In this document: in pieces, positions 35,878 through 49,000 of the stretch
How the letters are laid out: each line of letters opens with the position of its first letter
How positions within the stretch are numbered: position 1 is the stretch's first letter
From: Calycina herbarum
Lineage: Eukaryota > Ascomycota > Leotiomycetes > Helotiales > Pezizellaceae
DNA length: 64,000 nucleotides
Assembly: GCA_001414485.1 (NCBI GenBank)
Contig: LLEY01000132.1
Coordinates: forward strand, 62,001-126,000
Direction: 5' to 3'
Translations under genes and position numbers: made by a program
Notes under the pieces: model-generated
The model's input: the letters and a program-made list of their open reading frames with translations, nothing else
Told to the model about the DNA's origin: nothing
The model's database searches: none

Positions 35878-38800
35878 AGTATCTCTATATCTATAACGAC
35901 TTATCTCCTCAAAAGACACGCTTATAATAGCCTATACAACCTTTTTTATAACCTCTCTCTACCTTCCCCTCCTTCCTTTCCGATAATATAATAGCCGACA
36001 CTTAAAGTAGTTATAGTAGAAAAGAGAAGACACCTACTAGCTCGTCCCGAACTAAGCCTTAATAACCGGATAACACCTCTAGAGTCGCCTCTCCCTCGCC
36101 TGCCTCTCCTACGATAAGCGAGCCTTCTACAGACGAAAACGTTCGTTTATAAGCTAAAATCCTCTCTTTACATACTTAACTCTACTAAACCCCGTTGCTT
36201 ATAAACCACTCTAATAACCCTCTCCCGAGCCGCGAGTATATACAAGCCCTCTAAGAGGCTACTACTAACTCCTTCTATTCCTAATTTAGTTCTAACAATT
36301 CTACTCGTAAGTTCTAAGATAGTAAGAAACTTAAGAACAGTATCTCCCCGTTATATAAGACCTAGTAGATTATCCTAGCTAGTAAAATAAGAAAGAACCT
36401 CTTCGAGGACAAATAAGACAAACTTACCTTCGTCTTTATAGCTACTTCCGACGTAGTATAAGAGCACCTGGAACTATAGATAGATTTCGGTTCCTCTACC
36501 TTATTTATAGACGTTATAGATATACTTATATATCTAGATACCTTGTTCGTAGACAGTAACGAAGCTGTAGAAGCCTGTAAGGTCTTCTATAAACTCTTAA
36601 TATAAGAGGACAAGACTTTTACTATGTTTAAAGTAACCTTCTTAAGCCTTACAACTAAGGCTTATATTCTGTTAAGTAAGTAGTCCGAAGATTTATACTA
36701 GAAGCTTATACTAGCTCTCTAAGTAAGTATCTCACTAGTCTGAATCACTCTAGCAACCTTTAACCAGTTATATAACCGCTGTCACTCTGTCTATTAAGAC
36801 GGGGTAACTATCAAGGAACGCTTTATAGCTCGCTATAACCGCCGCCTACCTATAAGAGGTTTCTCTGCCGGCTACGGATTAACTTACTAACTTCCGGCTC
36901 TACGTGCTACTATTAGTTATCCGCTAACCTAAAGCCCGGTCCGTTACTCTCTAGTTACGGACCGTAAGACTCCTTTGCCTACTCGTAAGAGTACGACTCC
37001 TGTCTAGGATATAGCAGACGTTATCTATTATAATTGCGATAAACCTAAGTACTACGCTAGTAAATACCCTCTTTCTTAAAAACCCTCTACAGCTATTAAG
37101 CTATTAGAAGACGCTGAAAACTCGTTTTTAGACTCCTACGAACTACAAGCGTCTAGAGAAGAATCGGCTAACGAGGAACTCGTCTATAAGGACTCGGGAA
37201 AAGAATAGCTCTGAAACAAGTCTCCTCTTTAGAGTAAAATAAACTTAGATCTTAACCTCTTAATCTAAGTTATATAATAGATAGAAAGGCTTTTATAACT
37301 ATATATACTTTAATTAAGAATAGATATACTTTTAATACTACTAGACTTATTAATACTAGAGCGAATAGATAGCTATTTATTAATACAGCTTTAGCCGACT
37401 AGTTAAGTTAATATTATAGATAGGCTATAGAAAAGCTATTATATATAATATTAATTATAGGGTTTAATAGATATAAAGAACTAGCGATTACTCGCGTTAT
37501 TCGCTTAATACTAAGTATCGATAGACAACAGTTTACTAATACGCTCTTCCTAATTACTAATATTAGTAGATATAATATTATTATCAGCTATTAATAGCTT
37601 ATAGACGTAAACGTAAAGTTAGCAGTCTATAGCTATAAGATTAAGTAGCTAGAATCCCTTCCTCTAGTTCGTTAATTCGATTACTTAGTACCTATTACTA
37701 GAGAATCGATAACTATCTCTCTACTAGACTTCTAGGCTTAGAAGGATATAGAGAACCGCGACCTCTGTTAGAATACTATAGAGGAACTTATATTAATCTA
37801 TTTAATACTGCTTTAAAGCTAGCGCTAAACCTCGCTACTAGTTACTCTTAAGGAAATTCTAGATAAAAGCTTTTAGTAAGACCTTGTCTCTGTCTAGAAT
37901 AGAATACAGGTCCTTATTTCTAACTGCTAATAACGTTATCGATCCTTCTTAGGAAAACGTTCAGTTATAGACTATAAAGCAGCTATGAGCTCGCTTACGA
38001 ACATCTGTAAACCTACGGAAGACTTCGTTATTAATATCTATTATATTAGAGCTACTACTTTTAAACTTAACCTTTAAAAGCGTAATAACGAAGCCTTCTC
38101 TACTAGCTTATAAGAGATCGACTATGCTCTTATAGACAGGTTATATATAGAGCTCTCTTTAGTAGATTACACTTTAGACGAACAACTAGTAGAATAGAAC
38201 GTTTGCTAGGAATATATAGACTTTAAGGATGTCTTTTCAAAGAGAGCTTTAGACGAGCTTCCTCTACTATAAAACTAAGTCGACTACTAGATTAAACTTA
38301 TAGGTCTAAATACTCTATTATATAGCCTATTATATAGGATAACGACTAAGGAACTTCTAGCTATGAAGTAGTATATCTTTAATAACTTTAATAAAGGGTT
38401 TATTATTCCTAGCTACGCCTCTTTCGCCTCTCTAGTACTGTTTATAAAGAAGTCTAATAGAAGCTTATAGCTCTATATCAACTACTAGAAACTTAATAAC
38501 CTTACTCGTAAGGACTAGTACTCTCTTCTACTAATCGACGAAACTCTTATACGAATTACTAGTATTAAAATCCTTATAAAGCTCGACATTTATTAAGCTT
38601 TTAACTATATACGTATAAAACTAGAGTTAGAAGAACTTATAATCTTTTAAACCTGTTATAGTATATTTAAATATAAGGTGTTGCCTTTTAGCTTAACTAA
38701 CGGTCCTATTATATACTAGAGGTATATAAATAGCGTTCTTATAGAATATCTTAATAACTTTTATATAGCTTACTTTAATAATATTCTTATATACTTTAAT

Positions 38801-41293
38801 AATAAGCTTAAACACGTTAAACACGTCTATAAGGTCTTAGAACAGCTCTATAAAGCTAGGCTATAAGTAGATATTAAGAAGACAGAGTTCTACGTTACTT
38901 ATACAAAGTACCTTAGTTTTATTATCTCTATAGACGGAATCGAAGTCGACTTAGAGAAGATCTTAGTAATCGTTTCCTAGAAATATCCTAGTACTATTAA
39001 GAGTATCTAGTCCTTCCTAGGTTTTTATAACTTCTACTAACGTTTTATTTAGGATTATAGACGGATTACTTATCTACTAAACTATCTTATAAGTAAGGAA
39101 GTACTATTTAAGTTCGACTTAGAATATAAGAAGGCTTTTAACACGTTAAAAGAAGCCTTAGTTACCGCCTCTCTCTTATACTACTTTATAGCCGATTTAG
39201 AGACTATGGTTAAGACTAACGCTTCTAACGGAGTAGTTATAGCTGTAATATTATAACGTATATCCGAAACCGAACTATAGAGACTTGTAGACTACTTCTC
39301 GAAGACGATGAACTCTGCTAAGCTAAACTACTAAATCTACGATAAGGAGATACTAGCTATTATATACTCTTTTGAATAATAGTAAGTAGATCTTACTTAG
39401 ACTAGCTCCTAGATTAAGGTCTTTACTGATTATAAGGCTTTAAAGTACTTTATAACCTCTAAAACCTTGAACCAGTAGTAAGCGAGATAGGCAGAGTTTC
39501 TACTAGAGTTCTATTTTATAATTATGTTTTAATCTAGTAAGTAGAATAAGAAAACGGACACGCTAACACGCTGAGACTAAGACGTTAACCTATAGAACGA
39601 CCTAAAAGCGTCTATAAGATAATAAACCTTGCTTATGTCTAATTAGTTAGATCTACGTATTACTACTTAATTAGAACCTCCTATAACGTTAGCCCTAGTT
39701 ACCTTAGAACCCTTGCTTAACCTTGTCGACTAGTTACTTACTATTAACTATAACTCTTTAGACTTAGAAGACGACCGAACAAAAGCTACCTACGAGTACT
39801 AAAACTAGATAATAGAGAACGGCTTACTTCTTTAGTAAAAGAGACTCGTAGTTTCTAATTAAGGTACTTTACAGACGGACCTAATCTGTGAGACTTACGT
39901 ATAAGTATCTACGGCTTACCCTGGACAGACAAAGACAGTAGCTATCCTCGCTTATAGATACTAGTAGAAAGGTTTATAGACGTCTATAGAAACCTATATT
40001 AGTAACTACGAAGACTGTCGACGTACTACGGTTCCTCGCGACTATAAACCTAGGTTTTTACACCTGTTACTAGTTCTAGAACGTCTCTAGTAGTATATTA
40101 CTATAAACTATAAGTCTTTCCCTACTAATAAACAAGGTTACAATACCTTATAAGTAGTTATAGATCGCCTAACTAAGTAATCAGTCTCGATCCCCTATCT
40201 AAAGACAGTTATAGCCTAAGATATAGCTCGAATATATATTACGTAGATCTATTGAACCCACAGCTATCTATAAAGCATTATTTTAGACTATAGACTATAG
40301 TTTGTTTCTTCTTTCTAGTCTAAATTCTACGGAATCCTTAGTATAAAGCTTAAGCTATCTACTACTTTCTATCTATAAACTGATAGATAAACCGAAATTA
40401 TAAACTAATAGATTAATCAACGTCTATAGCCTTTTATTAGTTACTATTAGAACAACTAGAGCGAACTTGTCTCTATTCTAGACTACGCTTAGCTTACGCT
40501 TCTATACGAGAGTCTAGGTAGGCTCTCGCTCTTTAAAGTAATTAACAGATATATAGCTACTATGTCCTTTGATTAGAACTGTCTAGATAAATCCGTAACA
40601 GTCTACGAACAGCTTAACTGGACCGATGTAGAGGCACTCGTATAGAGAATATACGACACTTAGACTATAGTAAAGGAATTAGTTAGTAAAGCATAAGACC
40701 GCTATATAAGGTCCGCGAACCAGATTCGAAGAGCGGTAGACTTTAACGTAGACGACTTTGTTTAAGTATCGACTTGTAATTAGAAGATAGACCGGCTAAG
40801 CTATAAGCTAGATAGACAAAACAAGAGTCTATTCTAGATTACAGCCTGCGAAGGACACTCTTTCCAGCTCGAACTACTAGACCACTTCCGTATATACCCT
40901 GTATTCTACCCGTTACTGCTCCGTAAGGCCGCTATAAATCCGTTACCTAGATAGGTAAACGAACCACCCCTGCTAATATAGGTTATAGATTAGGAAGAGT
41001 AGGAAGTAGAAGAAGTCTTAGCTATAAAGGTAGTTCGTAGAAAGCTCTAATATAGGGTTTAATAGTTAGGCTATAACCCTGATCTATAGTAGTATCCGGC
41101 CTCGAATTTTAAGTATTATCTATACAAATTATACGATTTTCACCTCGCTAATCCAGCCTACGCTAGTCTGCTAAGGGCTTTATAAAGCTAGATACGAGCG
41201 TAGGAAGACAGAATAGACGATTACGATTATCTAATAGACGATTCAGTTATAATACAAAGCTTATAGACAAGCTTTTTCTAAAAGAGAGGGTAA
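35878..41293 (+). pseudogene. Family C gag-pol, RIP-inactivated
   Basis: A gag zinc-knuckle remnant lies at about 37025-37065 (Y-N-C-D-K-P-K-Y-Y-A-S-K-Y, Cys and His turned to Tyr by single transitions). An RT box reading A-Y-F-N-N-I-L-I-Y lies at about 38767-38795, where YFDD has become YFNN by G-to-A. RNase H and an integrase region extend to about 40900. The frame contains many TAG/TAA codons. Loss of both catalytic Asp residues makes it enzymatically dead even if read through. Confidence 0.75.
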
Positions 41294-41525
41294 TATTATA
41301 GCGCTGGTCTATAACACGTGATTCTCGGTCCTATACGTGACCGTCAGAGCCGCAACGCTTAGACGGATTTGTAACGAGATTAAAAGCTCTTTATAGTTAG
41401 TAGAAATACCTCTTTTTCGTAGAGTATATATTCTATATTCCCTCGTTCTTAGAACTGTAGCTTTAAATTCTCGAATATATATATATATACTCTTATACCT
41501 TTGCCTTTAGATATAGATCGTAACA
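41294..41525 (+). repeat. 3' LTR of family C
   Basis: 232 bp, from TATTATAGCGCTGG to GATCGTAACA, partner of 29962-30193. Confidence 0.85.
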
Positions 41526-41530
41526 TAGCT

Positions 41531-44500
41531 AATACTTATAAGATAAGTTAGATAAGGTAGTACGATTTACGAAACTAGATTAATAAAACGCTTATAGACT
41601 TATATAAATAAAAGTTAGAGACGAATAGAAGATAGTATTTGCCTTACTATCAGGCCTTTATAAATACACAGTTATACTATTTAGACTCTATAATATACCA
41701 GCTATATATTAGAGATAAAATAATAATATTTTAGAAGATCTTCTAAGAGTAATAGTAATCTATTACTTAGATAATATCTTAATCTTCTTAGAAAAAGAAG
41801 AAGAACATAAGAGATATATAAGAGAGGTTTTATAATAACTTATAAAAGTAAACTCTTAGTTAAAACTTTTAAAATACGAGTTCGAAGTAACTTAAACACT
41901 TTTTCTAGAATAGGTATTTAGCTTAGAGAAAATAGAAATAGATCTAGTAAAGATCTAAGACATCTTAAACTAGAAGTTACTAGAGAATATAAAAGATATA
42001 TAGTTCTTTCTTAGATTTATAAACTTTTACTATCTATTTATATAAAACTATATAAAGATTACTAAACTAATAATAGTACTAGTTAAGAAAGCTATTAAAT
42101 TTATTTAGAATAAATAGACTAAGAACGCTTTTTAAAGAATTAAAGTAAGGTTTATAGAAAAACCTATTCTATACGATTTTAATATAGAGAAACTAAGTAT
42201 AATTAAAACAGACGCCTTAGATATATTAGTAGATACGATTCATCTATAACTAAATAAAAAAGAGAAACTTATATCTATTATATATTATTCTAAAACATTT
42301 AACCTAGTATAATAAAACTATAGTATCTTTGATAAAGAATTGCTTATTATAATATTAGCTTTAGAATACTAGAGGATTTATTTATAGCTAGTAAAACACC
42401 TAGTTATAGTTTTATCTAACTATAAAAATCTTAAGATATTTATAATAACTAAGGAACTTACGACTAGATAATTAGCTAGATAGTTAGAGATATTAGGAGG
42501 ATTTAATATTATTATTTAATATATAAAAGGAATGTTAAATACTTAAGCTAATACTCTTAGCTAGAAACTAGGATACGAGGGAAACAAAGAGTATAAGAAG
42601 ATTATAATCTTAAAAACTCTTAAGAATAAAGACTTAGTATCTACTATATACGAGATAGTAGTAATAAACGATATCTAGATAGATAAAATTTAGAATATAT
42701 ATAAGAGATATAACTAGTACGTGAAAGGAAAGCTATAAGTTCCTAGTTTATATACTAAGGAGTTTATATAAGAATACTACGCTACGCCCGCTTATAGCTA
42801 CTAAGGAATTCGTAGAACTCTTTAAAAGATAAGATAACACTACTATATTAATCGATTATCTATGATAGTTAAGGAAGTAATAGTAGAATATAATACTTAT
42901 ACCTAGAATAAGGCTTTCTACTATACTTCTTATAGACAGATAAACACTACTCTAATACTATAAATACCTTAGAAATCGATATCTATAGATTTTATTATTA
43001 AATTACTAAAGTCTAAGAATCTGATAATAAAAGTTAAATATAATATAATCCTAGTTATTATAGAACGACTTATAAAATATATAATTCTAATAGTATATAT
43101 AGAGTTAAGTATAGCTAAGGAATTAGTATTTACATTCCTTAGAGAAGTAGTCTTAAGATATAGACTACTTGAAAAGATACTCTTAAATAGAGATAAGCTC
43201 TTTATCTTAAAATTTTAGATCGCTCTTATAAAGCGATTAGATGCGAAAAGAAAGCTCTCTATAGCTTTCTACTCTTAAATAAATAGAAGAAATAAACAGA
43301 TAAATTAAGTAGTTAAAATATACCTTTATTATTATATAAACTACTAGTAAGATAACTAGGTAGAACTGCTACTCTTAGTATAGTTCGCCTATAACAGTTT
43401 AGTAACAGAAATAATACTTATTATACTATTTTATACTAACTTTAGATATAAATTATTAGTATATCGAGAACCGCTATCTACGACTATTAATAACTAACTT
43501 ACTTATATTTATATCTTAAGAATTAAGAGTCTATATAAGAAACTTACAGAGGACCTATAATTTGTAGTAGAAAGAAATATATACTACTATAATAAATAAC
43601 GTAGTTAAGAGCTAATACTAAAAGAGGGAGATAAAGTCTACTTAGTATAAAAAAATATTAATATAAAAAGACTAAATAATAAACTAGATTATAAGAAACT
43701 TAGACTATTTAAAATTAAGTAAGTTAAGAGACTTTTAAATTATAAATTAGTACTACTAAAAACAATAAACATCTACTTAGTATTCTATATATTCTTACTT
43801 AAACTAGTACTACTAGGAGTACTACTAGCCTTATTTATAGAAATTTAACTAGTTAATCTAAACGCTATATATAAAGTTAAAAGAATTCTAGACTATAAGA
43901 TTATTAGAGGCAAAATTAAGTACTTAATTAAATAGTTAGACTACCTATATTCAAAGAATACTTAGGAACTAAAAAGCAACCTTAACTATTGCCTAAGAGA
44001 ACTTTAGAAGTTCTACTAACAAAACCCAGAGCTGCCTAGAACTTAGGACCTAGGTTAGATAAGGACATATTATCGGAAAGTACCTGTTTAATAAAAGGAG
44101 CTATCTTAAAAGCAGGAAACTAAGCAGAAGAAGATTCAAGAAGAGGACTCGAAAGAGGAGAACTCAGAGGAGTAATAGGGAATCGTTTACTTATAGAGCT
44201 AAAGAAAAATCGATATATAGATTTCTAAGGCTCTAGAACAGGAACAATGAAATAGCTAGAGCTATTATAAGACCTTTTTAACCGAATATACTTAGAACAG
44301 CGAGAGGATTTAGAGAGCTCTAGGAAACATTAATAAGACTGTTTATAACAAAAAGAACAAGTCTTAGCTAGACGTTATATAGATTCGATCTATATAGTAA
44401 GAGCTAAACGCTCTTTTTATTTAGTATATAAAGAGGACATGTTTATATATAAAGAAAGGTCGATATCTTTCCAACGAATATATTTTAGGTTTATATTCTA

Positions 44501-44533
44501 GCGTAGGGACACGCTAGGCTAAGAAGGGGATAG
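41531..44533 (+). pseudogene. Family A pol, second part: RT, RNase H, integrase, chromodomain
   Basis: It continues the RT broken at 29961. YYLDNILIF at 41761-41790 is the YLDD box with the second Asp changed to Asn. RNase H reads at about 42200-42430 (TDASD-like DALDI, YYSKTFN, YSIFDKELL). Integrase follows from about 42540, and a chromodomain at about 43875-43965 (VKRILDYKIIRGKIKYLIK). The stretch 42545-44030 is the part duplicated at 1-1480. The polypurine tract aagaaggggatag ends at 44533. Confidence 0.75.
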
Positions 44534-44987
44534 TGTTACGAATCACGTATTAGTACGTAACGAAGTAAAGTCTAGGCGACGCTTTAATAGAACGAGCACT
44601 ATTATAACCCTAGAAAGGATTAAATATAGTAGAATATATAATCCTAGGATCTTATTATAGTTATATTATATAACTTAGTTAGAAGCAGTTAGGTAATAGA
44701 GTCTAGTTTTAAGAAGCCTTAGAAATAGAGTCGAACTCTATCTTCAGGACTCCTACTAAGCAGGACTCTAACATAAACGAAGGTTCTATATAAGACTAGC
44801 ACGTCTGCTATTAGATAGGAGCTTCGTACTTAACTTTAGTTATTAATCTTATTATCTTATTTAATATCTTTAATATAAGTAACGAGTTTACTTCTAAGTA
44901 AATAACCCGGCACATCTGTACTTCTTATCTATATACTAACCTTCGAGACTTAGTTATCTTTGTTTAGTTCGTTTAAGTTTCGTTATA
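44534..44987 (+). repeat. 3' LTR of the family A element
   Basis: 454 bp from TGTTACGAATCACG to GTTTCGTTATA, followed by the CCTTA duplication at 44988-44992. Confidence 0.9.
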
Positions 44988-44992
44988 CCTTA

Positions 44993-45197
44993 CTAACTTA
45001 TATACTTAGTTAGCTCTTTCTAGAGAGTTCTACTAAGAGTACTCTCGAAGGTTCTATTACGTCTATGCGTTGCTAAGCGAGGTCACGTGAAAGGGTACTC
45101 TCGAAGGTTCTGTTACGTCTATGCGTTGCCAAGCGAGGTCACGTGAATGCGTCGCTGGAGTACTCCGAGACTTATTCCACGGGTGTAACTCTTGATA
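44993..45197. repeat. Family B LTR, right part, with an internal 56-bp tandem duplication
   Basis: It resumes at ctaacttatatactta, the continuation of the LTR left at 26121, and ends CTCTTGATA. Left plus right parts total 298 bp, 56 more than the 242-bp LTRs. The excess is a tandem copy of ggtactctcgaaggttctgt...aggtcacgtga at about 45040-45150. The following bases (tttag) do not match GAAGC before the left part. Confidence 0.85.
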
Positions 45198-45843
45198 TTT
45201 AGATTATATTCTTAAATCTAAGATATATTAAGTATTACTTTCTTACTCTCTATTTTAATAATATTAAATTATATATCTAAATAGTATCTTTTAATATTAA
45301 CTTTTATTAGAATAGTTTACTAATTAATAATTCTATTCTAGTATATAATATTTATTCTATTAACTACTCTAAGGTAGTATAGCTTTATACTATTAATTAA
45401 GACGTTTAGCTTCTTTAGAGCTATTAGAAAAAGGAAACTACTTATTACTCTAGAGTTAATTATAACTTAGAGTTCCTTTTCTTATATTTTTATAGTTATA
45501 ATTAACTGATTTTCTCTAGAGATAGTATTTAATTCTTTTTTCTTAAAGTATACTTTAAACCTTCGCTTATCTCTATTCTCTTAACTAGATTTTAAAAAGA
45601 AGGTTACTTTCTCTAAATCTATAGAAGCTATCTTATATATTAATTTATATTCTATAATTCGTTCTAGTTCTAGTAAGATTCTAATAAATTATTTTTCTAT
45701 AGACTAGTTAGATATAGTACTTAGATAATATCGTACTTATTTAGCTATAATATATATATATAGCGAACCAGCTAAACAAGCGAACTAGCTAACTAAAAAT
45801 ATATTTAAAATCGCGATTTTAATATTTTAATATCTCTACGAAC
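45198..45843 (-). mobile_element. Old family-A-like fragment (protease region), minus strand
   Basis: The reverse complement aligns by eye with family A at about 28890-29450, for example cataatctagatatt, attaattagtaaactattct and taatagctttaagaaagcta. It carries more TA changes than family A itself. It is the sequence into which family D inserted, and probably continues at 51528. Confidence 0.7.
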
Positions 45844-46026
45844 TGTGACAGCCCTCTACAAATGTACTAAAAGAGATGCTTATAGAATAGTACCTGTATT
45901 CGAAGAAAACTAAACTAAAGAGAGAAGAGGAGAGTTGGTACGCTCTGTCTCTATTTATGTACACTAAGCGAGACTTCGGTAGAACCTCGGCACGTGATCC
46001 AGTCGTATGTGACTGGGACTGTCACA
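45844..46026 (-). repeat. Family D LTR (3' in element orientation)
   Basis: 183 bp with 7-bp inverted ends TGTGACA/TGTCACA intact. It is nearly identical to the partner LTR but has kept the CA/TG sites the partner lost. Confidence 0.9.
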
Positions 46027-49000
46027 CCACCCTCTTCTTCAACCGGGCCCTCTCTAACTAAGCCGCTTTGTCTTCCGTAGCTATAGAGTCGTTACTCTCT
46101 AATTCGCTGTAATTGTCTCTTCCTGCCTTATACGCCTCTAGCTACAAAGGAAGAGCCTTTAGAGGCCCGTCAGCTGTTGGATTCGCTAAATAGAATTCCT
46201 TTAACATATGTAGCGAGTAGGCTACGTAGCGAGCTAGGTGCTAGTCAAGGTCCTCGTTATAGCCCTTCTACTTTAATCGGTAGTAAAGAGACTTCTATCG
46301 CGTCTTACTTATAAGTACTTCCTTAACCTTCTATTCTTCTTCTTTGTCGACGATAATCGGTAGAGGTAGCGTACTTACTTATCTAGGCAGAGGATCGTCT
46401 AAAGCTTTACGTAACTTCTCTAGTACGAAGACAGGATAGACTCTAATAGAAGATAGTAACTAGAGTCTAAAAGCAGAGCCAACTTTCTTAAGGATCTTAA
46501 AAGGTCTAGCTATCTAGTAGTCTAACTTCTAGCTAGGTCTTTGTATATTCTAGTCCTTTATAGTAATAAAAACTATATCGCCGACTCTAAAGTCTACTTC
46601 TCGTCTATGTCTATTTACGTCCTATTCTTTCTTTTCTTAAGCTTTTACTATATTCGCTTAGCTAACGTCTAGTACTTCTTAAAGAGTCTTTATAACTATT
46701 GTAGCTTCTTCTTATAATAGCCTCTCTTATATAGTCGAGGGTTTAGACGTATACTAGTTAAAAGACGTTCTTAGTAAGTAGCTCTTTTATAATTCAAATA
46801 AGGACATTCTAATAGTACTATAAGGTAGTATAAGCTAAGCGTAGTCTATTATTAGAAGTAGCTCTAACTAATTATTCTAGTAGTAATTTATATATAGCCG
46901 TAAGTGCTAATCTAGGTACTGGTTTATAATTTCAGTTTGTCTGTCTATCTAGACGTGATTTACAGTCGAAAGTCGAAGCTAGACGTCGAGGATTCGTATA
47001 AATTCTCGCTAGAAGGCAGAGATAAACTAAGGGCCTCTGTTAGAGATAATACTCTCTAGGATTCCGTAATATCGTAATATATACTATAAGTATAGCCTAG
47101 CTATTTACTTAGCTATTACTTCCTTTTAGTATAGGATAGAGATAGATTATTTAGATAATCAGTTAATAACTACAAATACGTTATCAAAGCCGTACTTATT
47201 AGCTAGAAAGGATTTAAAGTCTATTACTATATATTACTATATATATAATAGGACTAGAAGTAGGTATAGATAACCAGGGGTCTTATCTCTTAGTATATCC
47301 GCTCTTTAATATTCGTAACAGTTATATATATATTATATAATATTAGACTTTATATTTCGCTAGATATATCTTAAGCGAAGGATCTAGTAGGTCTTGTCTC
47401 GTCTAGGGTGAGCTAGCAGTACTTAGTCGTATACTTTACAGATCAGGTCTGTCTATAAAGTATCGATATCTAGTACTATTAAGCAGTCTTAATAAAGTAG
47501 TAGGTCTTCCTCTAAGACGTACAGAGAGTCTTCGTCGTTCTCAGCCTGTAATCGTAAAGCTTAAAGTGTCTCAGCATTCTTATTTGCTTTACGGATTCGT
47601 TTAGAGAGCGTAAGAGACTCCTGGAAGTGGTCGTCGTCGACTGGAGCCAGCGTAATAGAGCTTATTTCAACCCCGAGGTCTTTAAGTGTTTCTATATCAA
47701 CTTGTTCTTTCGTCAAGAGCGTACAGGTCCGGTATTGTTCTTTCAGCTCCTTCTGAGTTCGTAACTCGTCCGTTTTTCGTGTTAAAGCGTCCGCCTTTCT
47801 ATTCTCTTTTCTAGAATAGTATATTACTATAAAGTAGTATTCGGCTAAAGCTTCAGCCTATCTGGCTTAACGTGTAGTAAGCTGCTTTGTCGTTATAAAG
47901 TATTCAAGTACTTTGTAGTTAGTATAAATATAAACTTTCTTATATATGCTTTGTAATTCCGGTCTCTATTCCGTAAGCGAGCGTACGATTACGAGTATCT
48001 CTTTATTATAAATCTCTTAATTATACTTAGCTAAGAATATAACCTTACTAAAGTAAGCTACTAGGTACTATTCGCCGTCTACTTACTATTGTTATAGTAT
48101 CCTAGCGATTATCCCGTCTAAGGCGTCTATCTCGATTATTATAAGAAGCTCTAGAAAGTAGTAGCGAAGGACTAGTACTATTGTAAGGTATTCTTTCAGC
48201 TTCTCAAAAGCGTCCTAGCAGCTTTTATCGAAGTTAAAAGGTACGTTATCCTTTATAAGACGTGTAAGTGGTTTTATAATAATTCTATAATTCCGTATAA
48301 ACCTCCGATAGAAGTTATAAAAGCCTAGGAAGCTCTAGACGCCTTTTACTATATCTAGTACTTACTAATTCTAGACTACTATAACTTTTTCTAGATCTAC
48401 TTTAATACCGTCAGTCCTAATAATAAAGCTAAGGTATTTTGTCTTCTTAACGTCAAATTCGCATTTCTTAATATCTACTTATAAGCTAGTATCTCGTAGT
48501 CGCTAAAGAACTTTTCATATATATTCCTTATACTCTAATATATTCAAAGAATAGATAAAGATGTCGTCTAAGTAAGTAGAGTAGAAATCGTCTAAATAGT
48601 CGAAAAGTACGTCGTTTATATACCGCTAGTACGTAGATAGTCTATTCGTAAGTCTAAAGAGTAGAACCTTATACTTATACGTTCTATAATATATATAAAA
48701 AGTAGTTAGTTCTTTAGAATTAGAATCTATTTATATACAATAGAAAGCTTAACAGATATCGAGTTTTATAAAGATACAAGCTTAGCTAATATAGGCTAGC
48801 GTTTTATTAATAAGAGGAAGTAGATAGTAGTCTTTTTAAGTAAGGTTATTAAGCTTCTAGAAGTTAATACAAAAGCGTAATCTTCTGTCTACCTTCTTAA
48901 TAAATAGTACTAGAACAGCAAAAGAGGACTAGCTATACTCTATAAATCTCTTATAAAGGTTGTCTAAGATGTATTCCTTTATAGCAAGTAGCTCTTCAGT

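Larger units (their letters stand above)
29962..41525 (+). mobile_element. Family C Gypsy retrotransposon inserted in family A reverse transcriptase
   Basis: 232-bp LTRs at 29962-30193 and 41294-41525 are flanked by perfect duplications TAGCT (29957-29961, 41526-41530). A polypurine tract aaaaagagaggg lies just before the 3' LTR, giving plus orientation. Without the family B insert it is about 6.0 kb. The coding region is dead. Confidence 0.9.
26122..44987 (+). mobile_element. Family A chromodomain Gypsy retrotransposon, complete but dead, carrying nested elements
   Basis: Two 454-bp LTRs (26122-26575 and 44534-44987) flank it, with perfect target duplications CCTTA at 26117-26121 and 44988-44992, which rejoin the split family B LTR seamlessly. 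With the inserted solo LTR and the family C element removed it is about 6.8 kb. Order on the plus strand: gag, zinc knuckle, protease, reverse transcriptase, RNase H, integrase, chromodomain, as in chromoviruses (Metaviridae). The reading frame is broken by many TAG/TAA codons from C-to-T or G-to-A change. Confidence 0.9.

Noticed and set aside
45198..45843. 5' continuation of the LINE across the nested block
   Set aside because: The reverse complement aligns with family A protease-region sequence, not with LINE motifs.
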